Assembly: GCF_039555335.1 (NCBI RefSeq)
Contig: NC_092647.1
Coordinates: 13,557,094-13,621,093 of the forward strand
Origin: Amphiura filiformis
Taxonomy: Eukaryota; Echinodermata; Ophiuroidea; Amphilepidida; Amphiuridae
Direction of reading: 5' to 3'
Length of the DNA: 64,000 nucleotides
This document shows positions 23,268 through 32,879 of the stretch, piece after piece. Below the pieces are notes generated by a model. The model searched no databases, was not told the DNA's origin, and saw only the letters and a list, made by a program, of their open reading frames with translations. Position 1 is the stretch's first letter. Each line of letters opens with the position of its first letter. A program made the translations under genes and the position numbers.

Positions 23268-23584
23268 AATTCCATAACACTTTTTAACACTACATGGCGT
23301 TTACAAGGGTATTTTTTAATAACAATTCATAACACTTTAACATGCTTATATAAGCAATATAAACAAATTTGCGTGTTAAAATAAATGTTGTAAAAAATAC
23401 CCGTCGTTAATCGTATAAGCAATGCTTCCTAATACACTTTTACGTGTAAAATACGTACGGAAATTAACGTGTTGAGGTGTTAATCGTAATCGTAAGCAAC
23501 GCCTCTTATACTTTTACGCGTTAAGTATGGAAATAAACGCGTTGAAGTGTTAAAAAAGTGTTATCCGGGCATTTTATACAGTGA
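23268..23584. mobile_element. CACTGTAAAAA-TTCC MITE, copy 1
   Basis: CACTGTAAAAATTCCATAAC at the left and GTTATCCGGGCATTTTATAC then AGTG at the right. The inside contains CGCGTTGAAGTGTTAAAAAA and GCAACGCCT. It matches 38228-38527. Confidence 0.65.
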
Positions 23585-23619
23585 ATTAGGTAGGTGTTCC
23601 TCAGATCGTTTCACGAAGA

Positions 23620-23705
23620 CTTTCGGAACAGACGTTCCCAACCATTTTAGAACAGGTGTTCCCAACCTTTTTGGAACAGGTGTTCTCAACTATTTTGGGA
23701 ATGCG
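23620..23705 (+). repeat. Minisatellite of about 25 bp
   Basis: Three to four units of (G)GAACAG(G/A)(T/C)GTTC(C/T)CAACC(A/T)TTTT, slightly diverged. The short frame over it (repeated FGTGVPN-type) is a by-product of the repeat. Confidence 0.6.
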
Positions 23706-23779
23706 ACCCTTCTTCTTGACACTCATAACCTCACGTCAAGAATGTATTACTTTTCCTAATTACTCCAAACAAAAAAATT

Positions 23780-24048
23780 CGTGTAATCTTAAATTATTCT
23801 GCTAGTCCCAACCCTAATCCTTATCCTAACCCCAAACCTATAACATATACCCTGATATCATAGTATAGTGATCCTTCCGCCCTCCCCAGTAGATGCGCAG
23901 TGTGCAGTAAACACCATAGCTGCGGTTTTACTCGATAGGCCAGAAGGGTCACTATACTAGTGCTTCAGGATAACTGTTATAGGTTTGGGGTTAGGTTTAG
24001 GATTGGGGTTGGGACTAGCAGAATAATATAAGAATAAAATAATTTTTG
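23780..24048. mobile_element. Palindromic element with CTGCTAGTCCCAACCC arms
   Basis: ATTCTGCTAGTCCCAACCCT is mirrored by GGGTTGGGACTAGCAGAAT, and CCTATAACATATACCCTGAT partly by TCAGGATAACTGTTATAGG. The loop around 23900-23920 is unpaired. No coding potential is seen. Confidence 0.65.
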
Positions 24049-24179
24049 TCGAAATTTATATTTAAGGGTTTAGCGTTCAGATTGTCTGATTGTATATGGC
24101 GTCCGGCCAAAAATATTATGTAATGTAAAAAATTATCATGAAAAGACAATGTTACAGTTAACAATGATTAAAACTAATT

Positions 24180-25374
24180 TTAATTAGTTACACAGCCGTG
24201 ACGTTAGTCACCGCTGTGTCTTTTTTCTTACAGGTTCTTCTTTCTTTCTTTACACAGCCGTGACGTTAGTCACGGCTGTGTCTTTTTTCTTACAGGTTCT
24301 TCTTCTTCTTTCTTTCTTCTTTCTGTCAACCATTACATTTGCTCTAGCACTCACATGCTTACATCGATTTTAACCTAACTTGGTCACAATGATCATTGAC
24401 CGTGCCCCTACATGTCACATGAAACTTGTGGGGTCAAAGGTCACGCAGGGGTCATAGGGGTCAAACACGTGATTTCAACTCAAAATGCATCTTCTCCTAC
24501 AAATTACGTAGGACAGTGACGCCACTTGCACACATCCATTGTTATTATCCAGTGTCTATATGGTGTACACAGATTTGGGGTCAAAGGTCATTAAAGGGTT
24601 ACTTCCGGTATAAAACGAAATACGTTCAAATTATTTTATTAGCTAAGAAAAACATAGGACAGTAACGGTATGTTCACATATGAGTTGCAGTTACCCAATG
24701 TATATGTTGTATTTTTTTGTTTGGGGTCAAAGGTCATTAAGGGGTCACTTCCGGAATAAAACGAAATACCATTAAAATGCATCTTCTCCCACAAATTACG
24801 TAGGACAGTGACACCACTTGCACACATGCATTGTTATTACCCAGTGTCAATGTGGTGTACACAGATTTGGGGTCAAAGGTCATTAAGGGGCCACTTCCGG
24901 TATAAATCGAAATATCTTCAAAAACTTTTATCAGCGAAGAAAAACATAGGACAGTGATGGTATGTTCACACATGAATTGTGTTTAACCAATGTATATATG
25001 GTATTTTTTATTTGGGGTCAAAGGTCATTAATGGGTCATTTCCGGTATAAAACGAAATACCTTTAAAATGCATCTTCTCCCACAAATTACGCGGGACAGT
25101 GATGCCACTTACACACATGCATTGTTATTACCCAGTGTCTATGGGGTATACACAGATTTGGGGTCAAAGTTCATTAAAGGGTTTCTTCCGGTCTGAGACG
25201 AAAAACATTCAAAATGTCCCTTCTGCCACAAATAACATGGCAAAGTAATGCCACGTGCACGCATACATTGACATTAGCCAATGCCTATGGGGTTTTCATA
25301 TATTTTGGGGTCAAAGGTCAGTAAGGGGTCACAACACGGCTGTGTTCGTGGTCTTAGACCACAGCTAAGTCTAG
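24180..25374 (+). mobile_element. Helitron-like element A with ~146-bp tandem units
   Basis: The 3' end has hairpin GTGGTCTTAGACCAC at 25348-25362, then 8 bases, then CTAG (25371-25374) before T, which matches the Helitron 3' signature. The head region holds a hairpin whose arms are CACAGCCGTGAC and GTCACGGCTGTG (two copies at about 24193 and 24254), echoed by CACGGCTGTG near the 3' end. The body has seven units, each carrying GGGGTCAAAGGTCA or a variant, at 24430, 24577, 24723, 24869, 25014, 25160 and 25307. No helicase gene is present, and the 5' boundary is uncertain. Confidence 0.55.
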
Positions 25375-26308
25375 TCTTTCTTCTTTCTTCTTTCTTCTTT
25401 CTGTCAACCATTACATTTGCTCTAGCACTCACATGCTTACATAGATTTTGACCTAACTTGGTCACAATGATCATTGACCGTGCCCCTACATGTCACATGA
25501 AACTTGTGGGGTCAAAGGTCACACAGGGGTCATAGGGGTCAAAAACGTGATTTCGACTCAAAATGCATCTTCTCCTACAAATTACGTAGAACAGTGACGC
25601 CACTTGCACACATACATTGTAATTACCAAGTGTCTATAAGGTGTACACAGATTTGGGGTCAAAGGTCATTAAGGGGTCACTTCCGGTATAAAACGGAATA
25701 CCTTCAAAATGTTTTATTATCTAAGGAAAACATAGGACAATAATGGTATGTTCACATATGAGTTGCAGTTATCCAATGTATATGTGGTATTTTTTTTATT
25801 TGGGGTCAAAGGTCATTAAGGGGTCATTTCCGGTATAAAACGAAATACCTTTAATGCATCTTCTCCCACAAATTACGTAGGACAGTGACACCACTTGCAC
25901 ACATGCATTGTTATTACCCAGTGTCAATGTGGTGTACACAGATTTGGGGTCAAAGGTCATTAAGGGGTCACTTCCGGTATAAATTGAAATATTTTCAAAA
26001 AATTTTATTAGCTAAGAAAAACATAGGAGAGTGATGGTATGTTCACACATGAATTGTGTTTTCCCAATGTATATATGGTGTTTTTTTATTTGGGGTCATA
26101 GGTCATTAAGGGGTCATTTCCGGTTTGAGACAAAAACTTTCAAAATGCCCCTTCTGCCACAAATAACATCATGGCAAAGTGATGCCACGTACACACATAC
26201 ATTGACATTAGCCAATGTCTATGGGGTTTTCATATATTTTGTGGTCAAATGTCATTAAGGGGTAACAACACGGCTGTGTTCGTGGTCTTAGACCACAGCT
26301 AAGTCTAG
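25375..26308 (+). mobile_element. Helitron-like element B, tandem relative of element A
   Basis: Repeats element A about 1,078 bp further on (CAACCATTACATTTGCTCTA at 24325 and 25403). It has six units at 25508, 25655, 25802, 25946, 26092 and 26241 and the same 3' end: GTGGTCTTAGACCAC at 26282-26296, CTAG at 26305-26308. Units alternate between two subtypes (TTACGTAGGACAGTGAC-type and AACATAGGACAGT-type). Confidence 0.6.
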
Positions 26309-26309
26309 T

Positions 26310-26842
26310 TTTAATTGTAACGCGACCCTTTTCATTATAAACTAGAGAGAGTTTGGACGTATTCGTACTTAATTCCTGTGTCAAGGGGAGGAGAGACCCG
26401 TATTACAATTTATTTAACTTTAGATTTCTATTTAAAACAAATTAAAGTGCTCTGGACAAAACTATATCGTATGCAGTCCAGTAGACACCCGCGTGAAGAG
26501 AGTTGACAATGTTGGTATTAATTTTTGATATTTATGTAATCTAGATTAAATAGAGAGTAAAAATAGAACACTTGTCATACAATTCTCACCCATAATGACC
26601 TACAATATTTCAAAGTTTATCTTAAAAGCAAAACTAATACATTGCGCTGCTCTCAATTTCTACAATTAAGACATAGAAACATTAAACTAGCTGTTTCAGA
26701 CTTTGCAATAATCACGAGAATTTGTTCAATTCAAATGAGATTTTGCCAATCTGAATTGTGAAAGAAATATTGAAAGTAACATTTGAGTCGATCATGTTTC
26801 AGCAGAAGGGAAGGAGGCCTATCATACCATATAGTCTATACC
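26310..26842 (+). other. Intronic non-coding stretch
   Basis: No gene or repeat boundary is recognised. Base composition is ordinary AT-rich intron. Confidence 0.4.
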
Positions 26843-27142
26843 ATCATAGGCGTAGATCCTCGGGGGATGGGGGGGGGGGAGGGATAAATCACCAATTGCC
26901 AGGGGTGGTGGTCCATACAATCACCCCCCTCCCTCCAATGTTGACGCTTAACGCTTGTATGTTAGTTTCTAACCAAATTAACCTCAAGTGCGGATCTTTG
27001 CGTGCTTCATTCCACTTTTGCACCATATTTCATCAGTTTAGCTTCATTACAGTAAAATAAAAAATTTCAAAACCAAAAACTTATTCTGTCGCCAAAAGGT
27101 GCTAGATTCACTATACAAGAAATGAAATCTACGCCACTGTAT
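26843..27142. repeat. GGCGTAGATCC G-rich dispersed repeat, copy 2
   Basis: ATAGGCGTAGATCCTCGGGG at the left and AAATCTACGCC(A)CTGTATA at the right give inverted ends. The body aligns with 22493-22800 (GTGGTCCATACAATCA, CATCAGTTTAGCTTCA, AAAAGGTGC). Confidence 0.6.
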
Positions 27143-27467
27143 ACCATACGTAACAGATGCAGATCTGGGTTCTTCTTACTGGTGGGATTCCATAATTATG
27201 ATAATATCGTGGGATGCTGATTGCTGGCTATTCGGTCCTTTGGATCTTGGGATGTTGGGTATTCGGTCCTTTGGAGTACTATGTGATCCCATGTTAACAG
27301 TGTTGTTTATCCCGTACCGAATACGGGAGGGTACTATTACATGTTTCTTGTGGCATGCTATCAAAATTCTATACATGATATGCTAAATAAGAGATTGAGA
27401 GGGAAAATAATAACGGTTATACCATGAATACCTTTCACCAACACTTTTAAACTGGCTTTTAACCCTG

Positions 27468-28120
27468 AAGTATCATTGGCCATACGAGTCATAACTACCA
27501 CAATTCTCTTAGGAGAAATTCAATTTCTCTTAGGAGAAATTCAATTTCTTCTAGGAGAAATCCCAGTCAATAACAGCGCTCTTTTAATCCTAGGCAAATA
27601 AACAGCCAATCACAGCTCCCGTTATTAAGTTGGTTAATCAAATTTCTCCTAGGAGAAAATTACCAAAGGTGGTCGTAAGAGTCATAACTACCAGAAATTT
27701 TGCGAGGAGGAGCGCTGTCATTGGCTGGTAAGTTTCTCCTTAATTTCTCCTAGGAGAAATACCAGCCAATGATAGCGCTCCGTATGGATGAATTTTTCCT
27801 AGGAGAAAATCCAGCCAATGTTAGCGCCCCTTTTGGCTGAATTTCTGCTTGGTGAAATTAAACACTAAATGACCGGACGGGAAGTAATTTCCCAGTAGGA
27901 GAAATTAGTAATTTCTCCTAAGAGAAATGAATAATTTGTCCTAGGAGAAATTAATTTTCTCCCAGGAGAAATTAATTTTCTCCTAGCAGAAATTATAGGA
28001 GATTTTTATCCAATCAGATTTAATCTTTTAGAAATTAAATCTACAAGGAGCGCTGTCATTGGCGAATTTCTCCTATAGGAAAAATTGTGGTAGTTATGAC
28101 TCGTATGGCCAATGATACTT
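27468..28120. mobile_element. Large palindromic element packed with TTTCTCCTAGGAGAAA palindromes
   Basis: AAGTATCATTGGCCATACGA then GTCATAACTACCACAAT at the left is mirrored exactly at the right (ATTGTGGTAGTTATGACTCG, TATGGCCAATGATACTT). Inside are about eleven copies of TTTCTCCTAGGAGAAA or one-base variants (27507, 27524, 27541, 27645, 27746, 27790, 27904 and later), interspersed with CCAATGA(T/C)AGCGCTC. Related copies are at 44022-44330 and a stub at 19763. Confidence 0.8.
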
Positions 28121-28639
28121 AAGTTGTCGAGAACGAAACCGTCTCCTCGTTCATGTTTGGTGTCGTTATCATGGTTATTAATCTTGTTAATTGTTGATGG
28201 TGATAAATATTCATGAGATCGATATGTTATCAATAACCAATATTCACAGATATACAAAACAAAAGTCAAGAATCAAACATGTGGAAATTGAATATTTGAC
28301 TGATCATTATCAAATACCAATAATCCGAGTTCCGACAAGCAATAAAAGTAGTGATCAAATTCCTTTTTACGTATATAGTTCGTGAGTGGTCTGCGGAAGT
28401 TTACATCTCCCCTGTCCGGTCTTCGGATATATTTTTTCGGAAGCTATAGTAGAAAAAAACTTCCCGAACAAGTCGAAAATAACTTTTCACTGCTAAAGAC
28501 AATTGGCGTGAGCGGGCTCATCTCCTATCTGGCCTATTGTCCACCAACTCATACACATAACCACTTTTGTAACGCATCCGTTAAAATTCCGCTTTAAAAT
28601 GTCACGGGGTAAAGAGTGGTAAAAGGCATCTGACGTTAT
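28121..28639 (+). other. Intronic non-coding stretch
   Basis: No gene or RNA is recognised. The frames at 28191-28597 have no known domain and no splice context linking them to the Hox exons. Confidence 0.4.
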
Positions 28640-28868
28640 ACAGGGTGTATCAAAATGATTGACACCCATCAGTTTCCAGTTATCATTGACAGGACTACCA
28701 CAACAAAATGCTACATAGGAGCTATACTTTACTTATAGATCAATGTTGTGAAAGTCATAAAACTATGATCCTGGGCATTTCAAGAGGATCCAATATTGCA
28801 TATTGAAGAAGCAGGCTTGTCAATAAACACCAAAAACGATGGGTATCAAACATTTTGATACAGCCTGT
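28640..28868. mobile_element. MITE with ACAGGGTGTATC termini, copy 2
   Basis: ACAGGGTGTATCAAAATGAT at the left and ATTTTGATACAGCCTGTA at the right. It aligns with 7434-7672. Confidence 0.75.
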
Positions 28869-29099
28869 ATGGACTACTTTAAATTGAACTCAACTTATCA
28901 TTGATTGATGAATCATCATCAAATTGGAAATGAAAAAGGTGATTAAAACAAAAATACCTGTATTTAATTGATTGGTACCCAGAATTATGAAAAAAACCAT
29001 TGGGCTATTCCAGAAATTAACTGCACCTCCCTCTGTGGGATGCTGGCCGTCCTGTTATTTAAGATTTTAGGCCTTCTTTGTACTTTTTAGCCCATTATG

Positions 29100-29225
29100 A
29101 AAAATTTCATCAAAGTTTGCCTTCTTCAGGACAAAGTACCTAAGAATGAGACGTGTAGGCCACCCCTTGCCTACTGATGGCTCTGAAAAGAGCTGTTCAC
29201 TTCGCGTAGTCCCTTTCAAGTGTAA
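29100..29225 (-). repeat. Histone-stem-loop-bearing dispersed repeat, copy 3
   Basis: On the minus strand it reads GTGAACAGCTCTTTTCAGAG then CCATCAGTAGGCAAGG and CTTAGGTACTTTGTCCTGAA, the same as 46760-46845 on the plus strand. The stem-loop is at 29179-29194. Confidence 0.7.
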
Positions 29226-29289
29226 TTATAAAGAGACAATCTGTACCAAATGACCAGCAGGGAACCAAATGATGCTCCAAAGGGATACG

Positions 29290-29545
29290 ACAGTATTACA
29301 ATAACAAAGGTAAAAACAGAGCAAGTGTGACAAAACTCGGGGGAACAACACAACAAAGTTCAATATCCGACGTTTCAAAAACGGCAAAACTTACATATGC
29401 ATATTAAAAGTTGGTATCTCCATATACCGTATATTACTTTTTATCCATAAAGGTTGCACCTTTTCGAAACGTCAGATATTAAACAATGTTTATACGTCCC
29501 CAATTGAATATTATGTCACATTTGCCTGTTTTTACCTTTCAAGAG
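29290..29545. mobile_element. Palindromic element in the Hox intron
   Basis: AAGGTAAAAACAGAGCAAGT is mirrored near 29513-29541 by TGTCACATTTGCCTGTTTTT then ACCTT, and AATATCCGACGTTTCAAAAA by TTTCGAAACGTCAGATATT. Confidence 0.65.
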
Positions 29546-29660
29546 TATAGTCAAAATAATACAAACAAACAAAAAATAAACAAAAAATCTTCGCTGGATA
29601 GATTCATCAAGCTTGTTCTTCAAATCAAATAACAAGTTTTGCTTGACAAATCCAGTTATA

Positions 29661-29815
29661 ATTGAAGACCGAACTAAAAAGACTAGTTTGCGTCTGACGT
29701 CAGGTCAAAGGCGCGACGTGATTGGTTGCTGACCTGCGTATAGTACGGCATTTTGGTCTGGTTGACCATGTTGACATGACGTCATATGCAGTCTTTTTAA
29801 TTCGGTCTTCAAGTT
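29661..29815. mobile_element. Short palindromic element 120 bp before Hox exon 2
   Basis: TTGAAGACCGAACTAAAAAG then ACT at the left, mirrored by AGTCTTTTTAATTCGGTCTT then CAA at the right. Each arm carries TGACGTCA (29695-29702 and 29777-29784). AGGTCAAAGGCGCG and GATTGGTTG lie between. Confidence 0.7.
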
Positions 29816-29934
29816 TTTACTTACTGTAAATATTTCGTCCATCTCATTGAAGGCCTTCATCAGATCGGGACATCTGATTCACTTTCCCGAATCTTTTAAT
29901 TATTCTTTTTTCTTTTATTTTCTTTCCTCTACAG

Positions 29935-30287
29935 GTAATCCGGGCATGGAAATCGGCAGAAAGCGTTGTCGGCAAACCTACACTCGATTTCAAACTCTTG
30001 AACTAGAAAAGGAGTTCCATTTCAACCGTTACCTCACAAGAAGACGAAGAATAGAACTGTCTCATCTTTTGCAACTCACAGAACGTCAAATCAAAATCTG
30101 GTTCCAAAATAGGAGGATGAAATACAAGAAAGAAAATAAGAAAGATCCATCAATACAAGAAGGCCCTGACGAGAGTGGAGATGGAGAGAACTCAAATGAG
30201 CTTACGACAAATTCAATTATGTTGAACTCAAAACCGACGTCTATTGCTGAAGACTGTAAGACAAATGTCATCAAATGTGAGAAATAG
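29935..30287 (+). CDS. Hox: Central-class Hox transcription factor, exon 2 (homeodomain and C-terminus)
   Basis: Second and last coding exon, residues 171-287, ending at TAG 30285-30287. The homeodomain is residues 179-238 (29958-30137), exactly 60 residues. Helix 3 has [15 protein letters not shown], with Q50 and N51 typical of Antp-class DNA binding. It is closest to Antp/Hox6-7-8 types ([21 protein letters not shown]). Departures from the common central-Hox pattern are Cys4, Phe11, the LSHLLQL stretch at positions 34-40, and Tyr56 instead of Trp. The 49-residue tail is acidic and Ser/Asn-rich ([11 protein letters not shown]), without a recognised domain. A longer open frame starts at 29847, but 29847-29934 is intron, because the acceptor AG is at 29933-29934 and the phase matches exon 1. 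The whole coding sequence is 864 bases, 287 residues. Confidence 0.95.
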
Positions 30288-30596
30288 ATTGGTAGCTGAA
30301 GACTCTTGTACTATATAGCATCCCAAAGAGATTTGACCCAAGGAGAACCAACTCCGATATCTTTGCGTGTCGCGTATGGAGGGCTCCATACCATGCGCCT
30401 GGCCAACTTCGATTTAGAATCAGATTACTGACACTGCCAACGTGGGTGCAATTTTACACGCGATGATCCTCCTGGAAGATCCAGAACAATAAGTACTTTG
30501 GAATTTTGCACTAAAGCTGAAATTACATGACATGCAATCGCTAGCGACGAATGGCTGGTTTTAACCAATGAAATGTATTGCTCTTTGCAAAACAGC

Positions 30597-30602
30597 AATA
30601 AA
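30597..30602 (+). terminator. Candidate poly(A) signal AATAAA of the Hox gene
   Basis: First canonical AATAAA after the stop codon, 310 bases downstream. Hox 3'UTRs are often much longer, and other AATAAA strings occur further on (for example near 36018), so the true site is uncertain. Confidence 0.3.
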
Positions 30603-31565
30603 CGTTCTGGCCCAAAAGCAATAGTAAGATCTTAGTACGTTGTTAGCGATCATTGAGCATAAATTCAGCTTACGGACCGGCTTACGGAATGCCTGGAAAC
30701 TGAGATGTCCCAATACGCTTCAACAAAATGTCAATTTCTCAAAAGCTGTATCAGTATCCATGTTTTGATGTCATAGGAATGTTGCATATTACATAATACT
30801 GTACCAAAATGATTGGCACTGAAATACCCATCAATTTTCAATGTGCATATATTATATTGAAAAACTTGGCTCTTCCAAACGGACCATTGGATTCACTTGA
30901 AATGATCAGAAGCATAGTTTTAAGAGTTTTTTCACATTAAATTCATTAAAATGTATCAAATATTACATTTAGATTGATGACCGTATTGTCCTTGGCAGTT
31001 GCTTACTGAACGGAGGAAATGGACAAGTTGCCTCACTGGCTCAAAATACCAGGATAAATTGACCAAAAGTTTAATTTTGCACCTTCTTCAACCATGTTTT
31101 CATGGTTTTAGACAAAAAATTAACCTAACTGCGGACCAATTTAACATTGATGTTGCACATTTCCCCAAGCTCCACCCACATGCTACATTTGTCCAGGTCG
31201 AGTTTGCCATTTTGCTCCCCTTAGAAAACTCGCTCGGTACGCCACTGGTCATTTGTTTCGGTTGGTTGCCATAATGTAAACAGCTGGACATTTTGATATG
31301 GTTGTGCTAACTATACCATTTTGAGGTAGCCTAAGTAACCAAATAGTTTAAGGCGAATTGTAACGTAAAAATGGTATACGTTTACTGAAAATGTATCTTG
31401 TGGGTAATTTTTTCATCATTATACCGTGGAATCTATTATCTGGAGAGAAGTACAATTTGACATTATAACATTTAGACATCATAAGTACAAAATTGTCTAG
31501 AATATTTTAAGAGATTAACATATTTTGTTGTGATTGCATTCGCTTTGAGGGACAGTCCATCTCTT
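30603..31565. other. Downstream of the Hox gene, no further gene seen
   Basis: May hold more 3'UTR. A fragment GTACCAAAATGATTGGCACT at about 30801, followed by CCCATCA, resembles the end of the ACAGGGTGTATC MITE. The frame at 30999-31274 has no recognised domain. Confidence 0.4.
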
Positions 31566-31569
31566 ATGT

Positions 31570-32497
31570 ATAACGGTGACCATTCTATATTCGCCGTAGA
31601 AGTAGGGATGTAAAAGGATTAATTACCATGGCGATGGGTAACAAAAATTTTTGAATGTATTGCCCCGCACTATATAAGCTGGCTGCACTCGTCACATGTC
31701 ATGTCTGCATGTGTATGTGGGCAATCATATACACCAGGCACAAAAAGAAACTCGTCAGTTATATTCATCCATGCTGTTCAATAACTTGATAATGTTGGAT
31801 TATTCTGAGATATAAATTTTGTTAATTGGACTTTGTTTTCTCATTTGACACCCTGTTCGTGAAAAACGAACAAGAATTGACCAAGATACCGTATGCGCCT
31901 CCAAAGCCTCAAACCCCAAAATCAAAAGTTGCATTTTCAACGATTTTCAATGGGAACGCATCGTTGTATTGCACACAAGCACCACGGGCCAATAAAAAAA
32001 GCACACAGTGTAACAGGCACAATTGAATCGTTAAAATTGCAACTTTTCATTTTGGGGTTTGAGAGTTTGGAGGAGTATATCTTTGTCAATACTTGCTCAA
32101 TGTTCACGAACAGGGTGTCAAATGAGAAAGAAAAGTCCAATTAACAAAATGTATATTTCAGAATAATCCAAAATTATCAAGTTATTGAACAGCAAGGATG
32201 AATATAACTGACGAGTTTCTTTTTGTGCCTGGTGTAGATTGAATATAATACCGCTCTTTTCAAAGACACTACAGGTGCGAGTGAAACGTACATGGACTCG
32301 GCATAATGTGAAATTTCTATAGAATTACGACCCAGGTCTTTATGCCTATTTTTTAATAATCAATTATGGGATACAGGCTTACAGCGTACGTCAAGTGCAG
32401 GGCAATACATTCAATTATAGTTTGGACCCATCGCTATGGTATTAATCCTGTTACATCACTACTTCTGCAGCGAATATAGAGAATGAAAAGGACAATA
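31570..32497. mobile_element. Outer palindromic element, interrupted by another
   Basis: ATATTCGCCGTAGAAGTAGG (31591-31610), GGATTAATTACCATGG and GAATGTATTGCCCCGCAC are mirrored by GTGCAGGGCAATACATTC (32395-32412), CCATCGCTATGGTATTAATC and ACTACTTCTGCAGCGAATAT. The inner palindrome at 31731-32235 lies between the arms. Confidence 0.65.
31731..32235. mobile_element. Inner palindromic MITE with GCACAAAAAGAAACTC ends
   Basis: ACACCAGGCACAAAAAGAAA at the left and TTTCTTTTTGTGCCTGGTGT at the right. The arms continue (TTCAATAACTTGATAATGTT, TTTGACACCCTGTTCGTGAA and their complements) to a centre near 31985. The frames at 31826-32144 are products of the palindrome. Confidence 0.8.
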
Positions 32498-32515
32498 TTT
32501 TCAACCTGTTTCTAT

Positions 32516-32875
32516 AGAGGTACTACACCCATTGCATTTTTTTTGGCGTTTTTTTGAATTTTTTAAAAAAATGAGAAAAAAAATTGGACAAAAGTGGTAT
32601 GCAAAATGAAGGGCAAATCTTCTCGTTCTATTGGTGGCATCGATATCAATGTAGCTTACATGCTTTTAAGGTAGAAGCCAAAAGAGGTACATGACTGATG
32701 TACCTCTTTTTGGCTTCTACCTTTAAAAGTATAAAAGCTACATTGATACCGATGCCATCAACAGAACGAGAAGGTTTGCCCTTTCATTTTGCATACCACT
32801 TTGTCCAATTTTGTTTTCTCATTTCTTCACAAAATGCAAAAAACCGCATAAAAATACAATGGGTGTAGTACCTCC
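32516..32875. mobile_element. TTAA-type palindromic MITE, copy 2 (variant)
   Basis: GAGGTACTACACCCATTG at the left and CAATGGGTGTAGTACCTCC at the right, with TTAA directly after (32876-32879) but not on the left. The centre has AGGTACATGACTGATGTACCT. The arms share only the termini with copies 1, 3 and 4. Confidence 0.65.
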
Positions 32876-32879
32876 TTAA

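Larger units (their letters stand above)
17327..29934 (+). other. Hox intron (about 12.6 kb), transposon-rich
   Basis: The donor GTAAGA at 17327 and the acceptor TTTCCTCTACAG ending at 29934 have a pyrimidine-rich tract before the acceptor. Both cut codon 171 after its first base (G|GT, Gly), so the frames join exactly. One intron between hexapeptide and homeodomain is the usual Hox arrangement, but 12.6 kb is long. It contains at least a dozen palindromic elements, one SINE and two Helitron-like units, each listed separately. I see no further coding exon inside it. Confidence 0.85.

Noticed and set aside
27468..28120. Regularly recurring short palindromes resembling a CRISPR array
   Set aside because: The spacing is irregular, motifs vary, the whole unit is itself an inverted repeat, and the genome is animal.
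29847..29934. Upstream extension of the homeodomain frame as an alternative first exon
   Set aside because: It contains the polypyrimidine tract and AG acceptor, and exon 1 joins in phase at 29935. Its residues do not resemble a Hox N-terminus.
31826..32144. Overlapping frames on both strands with mirrored protein sequence
   Set aside because: They are the two arms of one palindromic element read in opposite directions.
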